DNA of 64,000 bases from Pseudomonas sp. GV085 (GCF_003050925.1 NZ_QAOV01000019.1:1-64000); one strand, 5' to 3'. Shown: positions 45,474 through 56,370, numbered from the stretch's first letter. Numbers and translations: made by a program. Notes: generated by a model not told the origin, from the sequence alone.

Positions 45474-47090
45474 ATGCCGGTGATTCAGTCGTTACTCGAT
45501 CCCCACAGCGAGCCGTTCGCCCGGAACCGCGCGGCGATGCTGAGCGCCATCGAGCAAGTTCGCGTGCTCGAACAGAACCTGCTGAACAAGGCTGCCGAAG
45601 CCAAACCCAGGTTCGAAAAACGCGGTCAATTATTGCCCCGTGAACGCCTCAATCTACTGTTGGACCCCGGCGCGCCGTTTCTTGAACTGGCGAGCCTGGC
45701 CGGCTACAAGCTGCACGACGACAAGGACGGCAGCTGCGCCGGTGGCGGCTTGATCGCCGGTATCGGTTACGTATCCGGCGTGCGCGTGCTGGTGGTGGCG
45801 AACAACAGCGCGATCAGGGGCGGAACCATCTCCCCCAGCGGTTTGAAAAAATCCCTGCGCCTGCAACAGATCGCCATGGAAAACAAACTGCCGGTGATCA
45901 CCCTCGCCGAAAGCGGCGGTGCCAACCTCAATTACGCGGCGGAGATTTTCGTCGAAGGCGCACGCAGCTTTGCCAATCAGGCGCGGATGTCGGCCATGGG
46001 GTTGCCGCAGATCACTGTGGTGCACGGCTCGGCCACGGCGGGCGGTGCCTATCAGCCGGGGCTGTCGGATTACGTGGTGGTGGTGCGCGGCAAGGCCAAG
46101 CTGTTTCTCGCCGGCCCGCCACTGCTCAAGGCCGCCACCGGAGAAGTCGCGACCGATGAGGAACTGGGCGGCGCCGAGATGCACGCACAAACCGCCGGTA
46201 CCGCCGAATACCTGGCTGAAAACGACGCCGACGGTGTGCGTCAGGTGCGCGAGATCGTCGCCTTGCTGCCGTGGAACGAGCAGTTACCCCGACTCCCCGA
46301 ACGTCGCTGGGAGGAGCCGCTCTACCCTATCGACGAACTGCTGGGCCTGATCCCGGATGACCCGAAAAAACCCTACGATGTGCGCGAAATCATCGCCCGG
46401 ATTGCCGACGCTTCAAACTTTCTTGAGTTCAAGGGCGAATTCGATCATCAGACTGTGTGCGGTCATCTGAAAATTCAGGGCCGCGCCTGTGGCTTCATCG
46501 GCAACAACGGCCCGATCACGCCAAAAGGCGCGAGCAAGGCCGCGCAGTTCATCCAGCTGTGCGACCAGAGCCGCACGCCGCTGCTGTTTTTCCACAACAC
46601 CACCGGGTTCATGGTCGGCACCGAATCGGAACAGCAAGGCGTGATCAAGCACGGCGCGAAGATGATCCAGGCAGTGGCCAACGCCCGGGTGCCGAAGCTG
46701 ACCATCGTCGTCGGTGGCTCCTATGGCGCGGGCAACTATGCGATGTGCGGACGCGGCCTTGACCCGCGCTTCATCTTCGCCTGGCCCAACAGCCGCACCG
46801 CCGTGATGGGCGGTGCACAAGCGGGCAAAGTGCTGCGCATCGTCACCGAGGCCAAACAGGCCAAGGACGGCCTGGTGCCCGATCCGAAAATGCTCGACAT
46901 GCTCGAACAGGTCACCGCGCAGAAACTCGACAGCCAGTCCACGGCGCTCTACGGCAGCGCCAATCTGTGGGACGACGGATTGATCGACCCGCGCGATACC
47001 CGGACTTTGCTCGGTTACTTGCTGGACATCTGTCACGAGGCCGAGGTGCGGCCATTGCAAGCCAACAGTTTTGGCGTAGCCCGCTTCTAA
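45474..47090 (+). CDS. atuC: Geranyl-CoA carboxylase beta subunit AtuC
   Basis: A 538-aa carboxyltransferase subunit. It transfers CO2 from biotin on AtuF to geranyl-CoA, giving isohexenylglutaconyl-CoA. It has two carboxyltransferase halves: LPRERLNLLLDPGAPFLEL and AESGGANLNYAAE in the first, GSYGAGNYAMCGRGLDPRF and MGGAQAGKVL in the second. Length agrees with methylcrotonyl-CoA carboxylase beta subunits; the terpene role comes from the operon. Confidence 0.9.
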   Translation: MPVIQSLLDPHSEPFARNRAAMLSAIEQVRVLEQNLLNKAAEAKPRFEKRGQLLPRERLNLLLDPGAPFLELASLAGYKLHDDKDGSCAGGGLIAGIGYVSGVRVLVVANNSAIRGGTISPSGLKKSLRLQQIAMENKLPVITLAESGGANLNYAAEIFVEGARSFANQARMSAMGLPQITVVHGSATAGGAYQPGLSDYVVVVRGKAKLFLAGPPLLKAATGEVATDEELGGAEMHAQTAGTAEYLAENDADGVRQVREIVALLPWNEQLPRLPERRWEEPLYPIDELLGLIPDDPKKPYDVREIIARIADASNFLEFKGEFDHQTVCGHLKIQGRACGFIGNNGPITPKGASKAAQFIQLCDQSRTPLLFFHNTTGFMVGTESEQQGVIKHGAKMIQAVANARVPKLTIVVGGSYGAGNYAMCGRGLDPRFIFAWPNSRTAVMGGAQAGKVLRIVTEAKQAKDGLVPDPKMLDMLEQVTAQKLDSQSTALYGSANLWDDGLIDPRDTRTLLGYLLDICHEAEVRPLQANSFGVARF

Positions 47091-47115
47091 GGGCGATCAG
47101 AGGAGAACAATAAAA

Positions 47116-48273
47116 ATGATCTTCACCCAGGAACACGAAGCACTGCGCCGCACCGTGCACCAATTCGTCGAGCACGAGATCAACCCGCACGTCGAGGAAT
47201 GGGAAAAGGCCGGGCGCTTCCCCATCCACGACATCTTCCGCAAGGCCGGCGACCTCGGTTTGTTGGGTATTTCCAAACCGGAAAAATTCGGCGGCATGGG
47301 GCTCGACTACAGCTATTCGATCGTCGCGGCCGAAGAGTTCGGCACCATTCATTGCGGCGGCATCCCGATGTCCATCGGCGTGCAGACCGACATGTGCACA
47401 CCCGCCCTGGCACGGTTCGGCTCCGATGAGTTGCGCGAGGAATTCCTGCGCCCGGCCATCAGCGGCGAGCAGGTCGGCTGCATCGGTGTCTCCGAAGTCG
47501 GCGCCGGTTCTGACGTTGCCGGATTGAAAACCACTGCGCGCAAGGACGGCGACGATTATGTGATCAACGGCAGCAAGATGTGGATCACCAACTCGCCGAG
47601 CGCCGACTTCATCTGCCTGCTGGCCAACACCTCGGACGACAAACCGCATATCAACAAGTCGCTGATCATGGTGCCGATGAACACACCGGGCATCAGCCTC
47701 AGCTCGCACCTGGACAAGCTCGGCATGCGCAGCTCGGAAACCGCCCAGGTATTTTTCGACAATGTGCGTGTACCGCAGCGCAACCGCATCGGTCATGAAG
47801 GTGCGGGGTTCATGATGCAGATGCTGCAGTTCCAGGAGGAACGCCTGTTCGGTGCGGCCAACATGATCAAAGGCCTGGAGTACTGTGTCGACAGCACCAT
47901 CGAATACTGCAAGGAGCGCAAGACCTTCGGCAACGCGCTGATCGACAATCAGGTGATCCACTTCCGCCTGGCGGAACTGCAAACCGAAATCGAATGCCTG
48001 CGGGCACTGGTCTATCAGGCCACCGAGCAGTACATCAAAGGCCAGGACGTCACGCGCCTGGCCTCCATGGCCAAGCTCAAGGCCGGGCGGCTGGGCCGCG
48101 AAGTCAGTGACAGTTGCCTGCAATACTGGGGTGGCATGGGCTTCATGTGGGACAACCCGGTGGCCCGGGCTTACCGTGACGTGAGGCTGGTATCGATCGG
48201 CGGCGGTGCCGACGAAATCATGCTGGGGATCATCTGCAAACTCATGGGCATTCTGCCGGGGAAAAAGAAATGA
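47116..48273 (+). CDS. atuD: Citronellyl-CoA dehydrogenase AtuD
   Basis: A 385-aa FAD acyl-CoA dehydrogenase. Visible are IGVSEVGAGSDVAGLKT, GSKMWITNSPSADF and YWGGMGFMWDNPVARAYRD. The C-terminal loop that carries the catalytic Glu in short-chain enzymes (YEGT) is IGGGADEIM, so the base probably lies in another helix, as in isovaleryl-CoA dehydrogenase. It oxidises citronellyl-CoA to geranyl-CoA by operon context. It overlaps atuE by four bases. Confidence 0.88.
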   Translation: MIFTQEHEALRRTVHQFVEHEINPHVEEWEKAGRFPIHDIFRKAGDLGLLGISKPEKFGGMGLDYSYSIVAAEEFGTIHCGGIPMSIGVQTDMCTPALARFGSDELREEFLRPAISGEQVGCIGVSEVGAGSDVAGLKTTARKDGDDYVINGSKMWITNSPSADFICLLANTSDDKPHINKSLIMVPMNTPGISLSSHLDKLGMRSSETAQVFFDNVRVPQRNRIGHEGAGFMMQMLQFQEERLFGAANMIKGLEYCVDSTIEYCKERKTFGNALIDNQVIHFRLAELQTEIECLRALVYQATEQYIKGQDVTRLASMAKLKAGRLGREVSDSCLQYWGGMGFMWDNPVARAYRDVRLVSIGGGADEIMLGIICKLMGILPGKKK

Positions 48274-49067
48274 ACAACCTGCCGGTTTGCCAGACCTTGT
48301 TGCTGGAACTGCACAACGGTGTGTTGCACATCACCCTCAACCGCCCGGAATGCCGCAATGCGATGAGCTTGCAGATGGTCGCCGAGTTGCGCTCGGTGCT
48401 GGCAGCCGTGCGCGATGACCGAGGCGTCCGAGCCTTGGTGATCGGCGGTGCCGGCGGTCACTTTTGCGCTGGCGGCGATCTCAAGGATATGGCCAACACC
48501 CGTACTCAGGGTTCGAGCGCACACCGCGACTTGAATCGGTTGTTCGGTGCACTGCTGCAAGAGGTGCAACACGCGCCACAAGTGGTGATCACGGTGTTGC
48601 AAGGCACGGTGCTTGGCGGTGGTTTCGGCCTGGCCTGTGTCAGCGACATCGCCATGGCCGATCACCAGGCGCAATTCGGCCTGCCGGAAACCAGCCTCGG
48701 CCTGCTGCCGGCGCAGATCGCGCCGTTCGTGGTGCAGCGTATCGGTTTGACCCAGGCCCGAAGACTGGCCCTGACCGCGGCCCGCTTTGATGGCAACCAG
48801 GCGCGCCGCATGGGGCTGGTGCATTTTGTCGAGCATGATCCGCAGGCCCTGGCCGAGCGTCTCGATGAGGTGTTGGCCCATGTGTTGTGTTGTGCGCCCG
48901 AGGCGAATGCGATGACCAAGAAACTCTTGCTGGCAAGCGCTGGGCAGCCCTCGGATGAGTTGCTGGATCAAGCGGCTCAATGGTTCAGCGAAGCGGTGAC
49001 CGGGGCGGAAGGCGTCGAGGGAACGATGGCTTTCGTGCAAAAGCGTAAACCGGGGTGGGCCATTTAA
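48270..49067 (+). CDS. atuE: Isohexenylglutaconyl-CoA hydratase AtuE
   Basis: A 265-aa crotonase-fold enzyme. Oxyanion-hole segments are AGGHFCAGGDLKDM and QGTVLGGGFGLACVSDI, followed by FGLPETSLGLLPAQ. It hydrates the product of geranyl-CoA carboxylase. The ATG overlaps the atuD stop. A REPIN follows before atuF. Confidence 0.88.
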   Translation: MNNLPVCQTLLLELHNGVLHITLNRPECRNAMSLQMVAELRSVLAAVRDDRGVRALVIGGAGGHFCAGGDLKDMANTRTQGSSAHRDLNRLFGALLQEVQHAPQVVITVLQGTVLGGGFGLACVSDIAMADHQAQFGLPETSLGLLPAQIAPFVVQRIGLTQARRLALTAARFDGNQARRMGLVHFVEHDPQALAERLDEVLAHVLCCAPEANAMTKKLLLASAGQPSDELLDQAAQWFSEAVTGAEGVEGTMAFVQKRKPGWAI

Positions 49068-49070
49068 AAA

Positions 49071-49137
49071 CTTCGCGAGCAGGCTCGCTCCCACATTTGA
49101 AATGCATTCCCCTGTGGGAGCGAGCCTGCTCGCGAAG
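49071..49137. repeat. REPIN between atuE and atuF
   Basis: Perfect 25-base inverted arms at 49071-49095 and 49113-49137 (core CGCGAGCAGGCTCGCTCCCA) with a 17-base loop. It may set unequal mRNA levels for the genes on either side. Confidence 0.88.
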
Positions 49138-49175
49138 AGGCCAGCACTTTCACCGCACAATTCGAGAGACGCCCC

Positions 49176-51137
<1,962 letters not shown>

Positions 51138-51144
51138 GCCGCTA

Positions 51145-51178
51145 GGCGGAACCGCCGGGTTTGGCTACGCTCAAACCC
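51145..51178. terminator. Two small stems after atuF
   Basis: GGCGGAACCGCC (51145-51156) and GGGTTTG (51157-51163) pairing with CAAACCC (51172-51178). No T-run, so the strength as a terminator is unclear. Confidence 0.35.
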
Positions 51179-51207
51179 TACAGGACGCGGATACCAGGAA
51201 ACCTGCA

Positions 51208-51750
51208 ATGCCTCACTGGCTGGTCATTGATCTGGAGGCCACCACCGATGAAGGTGGTTGGCCCGTAACGGATATGGAAATCATTGAAATCGGCGCCACC
51301 CTGGTGGACCGCAAGGGACGCGAACTGGACCAGTTCCAGCGCTTCGTCCGGCCCTCGCGACGGCCGTTGCTGACGCCGTTTTGCCGCGAGCTGACGCACA
51401 TTACCCAAGCCAATATCGATGCCGCGCAACCGCTGGGCGAAGTCTGGCCGGCATTTGAACGCTGGCTCGGCCAACACCACACACGACTTGAGGGCTGGGC
51501 CAGTTGGGGCGATTACGATCGCAAACAATTGCTTCAGGATTGGCAGCAACTGGGACTCGCCAGCATGCTGGCCAACGTGCCGCACATGAACCTCAAACAG
51601 CGCTTTGCCAAGGCCCGACGCCTGGAACGTCCGCTGGGGTTGAACGGCGCCTTGCAACTGGCCGGCCTGCAGTTCACCGGCCAGCAACACCGGGCGCTGG
51701 AAGATGCGCGCAATACCGCACGCCTGCTGCCGCTGGTTCTGCCGCTTTAG
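51208..51750 (+). CDS. DEDDh 3'-5' exonuclease
   Basis: A 180-aa exonuclease-fold protein. Exo I is VIDLEATTDEGG (Asp8, Glu10), Exo II is in WASWGDYDRKQL (Asp), and Exo III is HRALEDARNTARLL (His and Asp). The group (ERI1/KapD-like, RNase T fold) degrades single-stranded nucleic acid ends; the in vivo substrate is unknown. The ATG follows within 70 bases of atuF but is functionally unrelated. Confidence 0.85.
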   Translation: MPHWLVIDLEATTDEGGWPVTDMEIIEIGATLVDRKGRELDQFQRFVRPSRRPLLTPFCRELTHITQANIDAAQPLGEVWPAFERWLGQHHTRLEGWASWGDYDRKQLLQDWQQLGLASMLANVPHMNLKQRFAKARRLERPLGLNGALQLAGLQFTGQQHRALEDARNTARLLPLVLPL

Positions 51751-51819
51751 ACAGGTGACGACGCCAAGAGCCTTGTGCATACTGGCCGGCCCTTTTTAGC
51801 CCTTTTCGAGGAATCGCCC

Positions 51820-52104
51820 ATGTTTAAAGTCAACGAGTACTTCGACGGCACCGTCAAGTCGATCGCCTTTGGCACCGCAGAAGGTCCAGCGACCATCGGC
51901 GTCATGGCTCCGGGCGAGTACGAATTCGGCACCAGCCAGCGTGAAATCATGCACGTGGTCAGCGGTGCACTGACCGTCAGGCTGCCGGACAGCAGCGACT
52001 GGGAAACCTTCGCTGCCGGCAGCCAGTTCAATGTGCCGGCCAACAGCAAGTTCCAGCTGAAAGTGGCCGTCGACACTGCCTACCTGTGCGAATACCGCGG
52101 CTAA
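51820..52104 (+). CDS. ppnP: Pyrimidine/purine nucleoside phosphorylase PpnP
   Basis: A 94-aa cupin-fold protein of the former UPF0345 family: MFKVNEYFDGTVKSIAF, GVMAPGEYEFGTSQREIM, SGALTVRLPDS and AGSQFNVPANSKFQL. It splits several nucleosides with phosphate to base and ribose-1-phosphate. The length is exactly that of the family. A strong terminator follows. Confidence 0.93.
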   Translation: MFKVNEYFDGTVKSIAFGTAEGPATIGVMAPGEYEFGTSQREIMHVVSGALTVRLPDSSDWETFAAGSQFNVPANSKFQLKVAVDTAYLCEYRG

Positions 52105-52140
52105 GCCTGCGCGGCCTCAACCAAAAAAAGTCGCCGCAAT

Positions 52141-52178
52141 AAAAATGCCCGTGTTTTTCGACACGGGCATTTTTATTT
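52141..52178. terminator. Bidirectional terminator, ppnP / MOSC gene
   Basis: AAAAATGCCCGTGT (52141-52154) pairs perfectly with ACACGGGCATTTTT (52161-52174), with A- and T-runs on both sides. Confidence 0.92.
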
Positions 52179-52188
52179 CTGCGCAAAG

Positions 52189-52995
52189 TTACTCGAGGAT
52201 CTCCACCGGCATGCCGACTTCGAGTCGACCGTTGCCGTCGTTGACCAGGTTCTGGCCGAACATGGCGCCGTCCGCCTGGGCACGGTATTTCTGCAAGGTG
52301 GCCAAGGGTTCGCGGTCGTCACCGCGCTCCCCGGTTTGCGGGTCGATGGTGGTCAGGATGCAGCGTGAACAGGACTTGACCACGCGGAACTCGACCTCGC
52401 CGATACGAATACGCTTCCAGCCGTCCTCGGCGAACGCTGCACTGCCTTCGATCACCAGGTTCGGCCGGAAACGCAGCATCTCCAACGGACGCCCGACCCG
52501 TTGCGACAAGTCCTCGAGAGAGGCCTGGCCGATCAGCAACAGCGGATAGCCATCGGCGAACGCCACCTGATCGTCATCCTTGCCGTAGCCAGCCTCCGTC
52601 ATCCGCGCCCGTTCGAGCGGCACTTGCACCAGGCGTGTCGGTTTGCCGATGAACTGGCTGACCCAGGCACCGGCTTCATCGCCTGCATCGGGCACTCGCA
52701 AGGTATCGCGCCAGATCGTCACGCCTCGCAATTGTGCATCGCTACCTGGCAAGGCAATGTCGATCGGCGAATGGCCGGGCGCACTGAGGGTCAAGCCACC
52801 TTCGACATTCCACAACGCCGACAACTGGCTCATCTGCGCCACCGCACGCTGGGTCAGGAAGCGCCCGCTGGCCTCGTCCACCAGCATCCAGCGTCGATCG
52901 CCGTCCAGCCCGAGTTTATCGAGACCGGTCTGTTGCAGCGTCTCGCCTTTGGCGGATTTCAACGGATAACGATACAGCGCGCTCAGACGCAACAT
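52189..52995 (-). CDS. MOSC-domain protein, YcbX-like
   Basis: A 268-aa protein: N-terminal MOSC beta-barrel (LSALYRYPLKSAKGETLQ) residues 1-120 and the MOSC domain after that, with the conserved Cys in VKSCSRCILTTIDPQTGE expected to bind the molybdenum cofactor. It lacks the C-terminal 2Fe-2S domain of longer YcbX proteins, so it needs a separate electron donor. Members reduce N-hydroxylated compounds. The start MLRLSALY is 57 bases inside the longest frame. Confidence 0.82.
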   Translation of the reverse strand: MLRLSALYRYPLKSAKGETLQQTGLDKLGLDGDRRWMLVDEASGRFLTQRAVAQMSQLSALWNVEGGLTLSAPGHSPIDIALPGSDAQLRGVTIWRDTLRVPDAGDEAGAWVSQFIGKPTRLVQVPLERARMTEAGYGKDDDQVAFADGYPLLLIGQASLEDLSQRVGRPLEMLRFRPNLVIEGSAAFAEDGWKRIRIGEVEFRVVKSCSRCILTTIDPQTGERGDDREPLATLQKYRAQADGAMFGQNLVNDGNGRLEVGMPVEILE

Positions 52996-53064
52996 GGCCA
53001 GCTCCCTGATAGGCAAAAACGCCACCCTATACGAGCTTGAAGGCCGAATCAAAGACCAAAAACC

Positions 53065-53193
53065 CTGTAGGAGCAGCCGGTCGACGCTCGATTGCTCGCG
53101 AAAAACCCAAGGACGCCGCTGGGCATCTGGTTTTACGCGTTATCGTTCAAGACCATCGTCGGAACGCCGCCCGGAGCAAGCTCGCTCCTACAG
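53065..53193. repeat. REPIN between the MOSC and cheV genes
   Basis: Ends CTGTAGGAGC and GCTCGCTCCTACAG in inverted orientation. The right 43 bases equal those of the element at 19277-19396. Confidence 0.75.
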
Positions 53194-53211
53194 TAGTTGA
53201 CCATGGCCTGA

Positions 53212-54147
53212 TCAGGCCGGTACGTCGTCAAGCATCAGGCGCTGGCGCACCACGTCGACGAGTTTGTCCGGCTGGAATTTGGAGAGAAAGTTGTCGCAGC
53301 CGACCTTTTTGACCATCGAGTCGTTGAAACTACCGGACAAAGAGGTGTGCAGCACCACGTACAAGCCGCGCAGGCGTGGATCGTTGCGAATTTCGGTGGT
53401 CAGGCGATAGCCATCCATTTCCGGCATTTCCGCATCGGTGAAGACCATCAGCAGTTTGTCGGTCATGTCCACGCCGGTATCGGCCCAGGCCTTGAGCATG
53501 TTCAAGGCCTTCAGCCCGTCACTGGCGATGTGCATCTTCACGCCGAGCTGTCCCAGGGTATCGCGCAATTGCGCCAGGGCCACGTTCGAGTCGTCCACCA
53601 GCAGCACCTCACGACCACGGGCACGTTCCAGCACCGGATCTTCGAGCTTGTCGCGGGAGACTTTGGCGTTGTACGGGACGATTTCGGCCAAGACCTTTTC
53701 GACATCAATGATTTCCACCAGTTGATCATCGACTTTGCTGATGGCCGTCAGGTAGTGCTGGCGGCCGGCACTGCTCGGTGGCGGCAGGATGGCTTCCCAG
53801 TTCATGTTGACGATCCGGTCCACGCCACCGACCAGGAAGGCCTGCACCGAACGGTTGTATTCGGTGACGATAATCGTGCTGCCAGGCCCCGGCACCAACG
53901 GGCGCATACCAATGGCCTGGGACAGGTCGATCACCGGCAGGGTCTGGCCACGCAGGTTGACCACGCCGCACACAAAAGGATGGCGCTGCGGCATCAGCGT
54001 CAACTTTGGCAGTTGCAAGACTTCCTGTACTTTAAAGACGTTGATCGCGAACAATTGCCGTCCGGCGAGCCGGAACATGAGAATTTCCAGGCGATTCTCA
54101 CCCACCAATTGCGTGCGTTGGTCTACCGTGTCGAGAATGCCGGCCAT
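53212..54147 (-). CDS. cheV: Chemotaxis coupling protein CheV
   Basis: A 311-aa protein with a CheW-like domain (residues about 15-165: FAINVFKVQEVLQLPKL, GVVNLRGQTLPVIDLSQAIG) and a C-terminal receiver (about 175-305) with phospho-Asp in MVFTDAEMPEMDGYRL and Lys in FLSKFQPDKL. It couples receptors to CheA and can be phosphorylated. The start MAGILDTVDQRTQLVG is typical. It has its own FliA promoter, and no other che genes adjoin except the HPt-like gene. Confidence 0.93.
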   Translation of the reverse strand: MAGILDTVDQRTQLVGENRLEILMFRLAGRQLFAINVFKVQEVLQLPKLTLMPQRHPFVCGVVNLRGQTLPVIDLSQAIGMRPLVPGPGSTIIVTEYNRSVQAFLVGGVDRIVNMNWEAILPPPSSAGRQHYLTAISKVDDQLVEIIDVEKVLAEIVPYNAKVSRDKLEDPVLERARGREVLLVDDSNVALAQLRDTLGQLGVKMHIASDGLKALNMLKAWADTGVDMTDKLLMVFTDAEMPEMDGYRLTTEIRNDPRLRGLYVVLHTSLSGSFNDSMVKKVGCDNFLSKFQPDKLVDVVRQRLMLDDVPA

Positions 54148-54190
54148 CAATGACTCCTGGTCTTGTTCGGATGATTTCACTCAAGGAAGG

Positions 54191-54217
54191 TTATCGGCTG
54201 TTTTTGCCGAAGCTTGA
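54191..54217 (-). promoter_or_regulatory. FliA (sigma28) promoter of cheV
   Basis: Minus-strand TCAAGCTT (54210-54217), 11 bases, GCCGATAA (54191-54198). The -10 part is an exact match to the flagellar sigma consensus and the spacing is right, about 44 bases before the cheV start. Confidence 0.8.
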
Positions 54218-54245
54218 CCCTCTCTGAAATGCCACGCCCGGCCAT

Positions 54246-54264
54246 TGATGTCATATTAACATCA
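54246..54264. promoter_or_regulatory. Inverted repeat upstream of the cheV promoter
   Basis: TGATGT (54246-54251) and ACATCA (54259-54264) with a 7-base AT-rich centre, a candidate protein site. The rest of the non-coding stretch 54265-54610 shows no convincing gene; short frames on both strands there lack ribosome sites. Confidence 0.35.
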
Positions 54265-54610
54265 TGCTTTACTGGCGCCGTTATCACATCCGCCGCACTT
54301 CTGCGCCACACGACCTTTGCGCGTGCGAAAGGTTCCCCTGCGTAAGGGATTCCCCTATCAACAATCAGGCGCAACCTGATATTCGCAATATCCAATAGCC
54401 ATTAATGTGACGCCATTCTCATTGCATGAACGGAGTCAGGCTTGTGTGTGCGATCGCAAGTAAGTGGCCAACCACCCTCTCGTGTTCCCCAGCCTGCCTG
54501 CGGGCCAGCCGCAGCTCGTTCACCCGACGACTCGACAATGCCGGGGTCCCGACCGCCCTCGTCGACACACTCGATATCCCCTCATTTGACATGACGTTGT
54601 GGAGATAAGT

Positions 54611-55081
54611 ATGCCGAACGACCGTAAAGAGTGGGCCCGGCGGCTCCCGGAATTCCTCGTCGAGGCTGAAACACTCCTGGCTAAAACCGAGGAATGCCTG
54701 AGTCATCTGCAGCTGATCAGCAATGACAAGGACGCCATCGACTGCCTGCTCAGCACACTACTCAAGCTGGCCAACAAGGCCGATGCCCTGGCGTTGGCGA
54801 CCGTGTCTGAATTTTCCCTGCATATTCATGGCCTGCTGAACCACGCACAGAACACCATGAGCCTGCACGACGAGGCACTGAATGCCCTGAAAGACTGCCT
54901 GACCCTGATTGCCTGGCAACTCGAACTCATCGACCAGACCACCGGACAGCTCAGTCTCGACGACAGCGAACAGGCCACCCTGATCGAAGCCTTTGCCTTT
55001 CAGGTCGGGCAAAGCCGGTTTCAACCACCGGTCAACTCCAGGCCGTTCACCCTCGTGTCCTATTCGCAGCGACAGGCCTGA
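54611..55081 (+). CDS. HPt-like helical protein without the phospho-His
   Basis: A 156-aa, largely helical protein. Residues about 45-105 (LLSTLLKLANKADALAL..., then HIHGLLNHAQ and DEALNALKDCLTLIAWQLELID) line up by eye with the CheA P1/HPt four-helix bundle, but the phospho-accepting HxxKG is LLKLANKAD, without the His. If the fold is right, it cannot be phosphorylated at that site and may bind a receiver only. The ATG at 54611 follows GGAGATAAGT. Its neighbours are cheV upstream and a NarL-type pair downstream. No firm family name. Confidence 0.6.
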   Translation: MPNDRKEWARRLPEFLVEAETLLAKTEECLSHLQLISNDKDAIDCLLSTLLKLANKADALALATVSEFSLHIHGLLNHAQNTMSLHDEALNALKDCLTLIAWQLELIDQTTGQLSLDDSEQATLIEAFAFQVGQSRFQPPVNSRPFTLVSYSQRQA

Positions 55082-55210
55082 ACTTGCCGAACCACGCCCC
55101 ATGGCGTGTTTCGGTTATCAATACCGCGCTGTAACTTGAGTGCGCACATGTCGCAATTGATTTTCTCAACGCTATAAACGACCTCTTTTAACAAACACAT
55201 CAACCAACTT

Positions 55211-55225
55211 GTTCCTTTATGGAAC
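55211..55225. promoter_or_regulatory. Inverted repeat in a 395-base non-coding stretch
   Basis: GTTCC-TTTAT-GGAAC. The stretch 55082-55476 between the HPt-like and kinase genes holds this element and AT-rich DNA (55255-55315), but no gene I can support. If the kinase starts at a GTG at 55327, part of the stretch is coding. Confidence 0.3.
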
Positions 55226-55476
55226 CATCGCCGAACGACTGGACTCCTGACTTTTCGGACATATATACGGACGCGACCAACGGTATCTTAAGTGCTACTA
55301 TGCCGCCTGTTAGTTGACGCCAATTAGTGGCAGTGTGGTTGCAGCCGGACGGTTTGGGGCTGATTTCTCCAAATAAGTACACCCCGTTGAAGTCGACGCT
55401 CCAGATTAAAAAACAGGGGCCTGTCAGCCAGCATGACCGGCCTGCCCGCAGCGAACATCCATTGGCTCCATCCGCT

Positions 55477-56370
55477 ATGCACGCCAGCCTCAAGTCAATC
55501 GCCACGTGGCCACCCTCTCGAGAAAGTGCACGCACATTCACGCTGTTGTTATGCGCCTGCTCGACGCTCGGCAGTCTGTTGGCCTATGGCTTGTCCAACC
55601 CGTTGCCCCTGCCATTGCTGGTGCTCAACGTTGCGGCGCTGACCAGTGCGGCCGTGCAGTACTGCCTCTCGCGCAAATCCATCAAATTCCAGCCCCAGGA
55701 ACTGGCCGACCGACTGTTGCAGGTTCAGGAAAACGAGCGTCACCGGCTGAGCCGGGAACTGCATGACGACATCGGTCAATTGCTGACCGCCGCAAAACTG
55801 CAAAGTGACTGGCTCAAGCGCCGGATGCCCGAAGAACTCCAGGAGCAATGCTCGGTCCTCTGCGACACGCTGGAAGAAACCCTGACCAAAGTTCGTGACG
55901 TATCCGCCATTCTCAATCCCCGGCAGTTGACCAGCCTCGGGCTGGAGGCCAGTCTGCGCGCGCACCTGCTCAAGACCCTGACCAACACCCCGGTGCACTG
56001 GAGCCTGGAATGCCAGCAGCGCCTGACCGGCATACCGGAGGAAATGGCCTTGGCGGCTTTCCGCATCACCCAGGAAGCGGTCACCAACATCCTGCGACAT
56101 GCCCAGGCCAAGAACCTAGTGGTCTGCCTGCAGCGCCTGCCACAAGGCCTGAAGTTGCAGGTCAGCGATGATGGTCAGGGCTTCGCGCCTGCAACCGACC
56201 CCGGTCGTGAAGGGCAACGTGGCATGGCCGGGATGTCGGAACGGATCGATCAACTGGGTGGCACGCTGACCGTGACCAGCGAGCCGGGCAAAGGCACCCA
56301 GATCGAAGCTCTTTTTCCCTGGGCGCCCCGTACGCTCGAACGGGCCAGTTCGAATAAGGTTATGCATTGA
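55477..56370 (+). CDS. NarL-type sensor histidine kinase
   Basis: A 297-aa kinase. Two closely spaced membrane helices (residues about 20-65) with almost no periplasmic loop suggest membrane or cytoplasmic sensing. The HisKA_3 domain has the phospho-His in HRLSRELHDDIGQLLTAAKL, and the ATPase has ITQEAVTNILRHAQ and SDDGQGF. The start at MHASLKS is uncertain: a GTG at 55327 would add 50 residues, and neither has a good ribosome site. It overlaps the response regulator by four bases. The stimulus is unknown. Confidence 0.8.
   Translation: MHASLKSIATWPPSRESARTFTLLLCACSTLGSLLAYGLSNPLPLPLLVLNVAALTSAAVQYCLSRKSIKFQPQELADRLLQVQENERHRLSRELHDDIGQLLTAAKLQSDWLKRRMPEELQEQCSVLCDTLEETLTKVRDVSAILNPRQLTSLGLEASLRAHLLKTLTNTPVHWSLECQQRLTGIPEEMALAAFRITQEAVTNILRHAQAKNLVVCLQRLPQGLKLQVSDDGQGFAPATDPGREGQRGMAGMSERIDQLGGTLTVTSEPGKGTQIEALFPWAPRTLERASSNKVMH

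Noticed and set aside
54426..54608. 60-codon frame upstream of the HPt-like gene
   Set aside because: No ribosome site, no domain, Arg- and Ser-rich composition, and a competing frame on the other strand; treated as non-coding.
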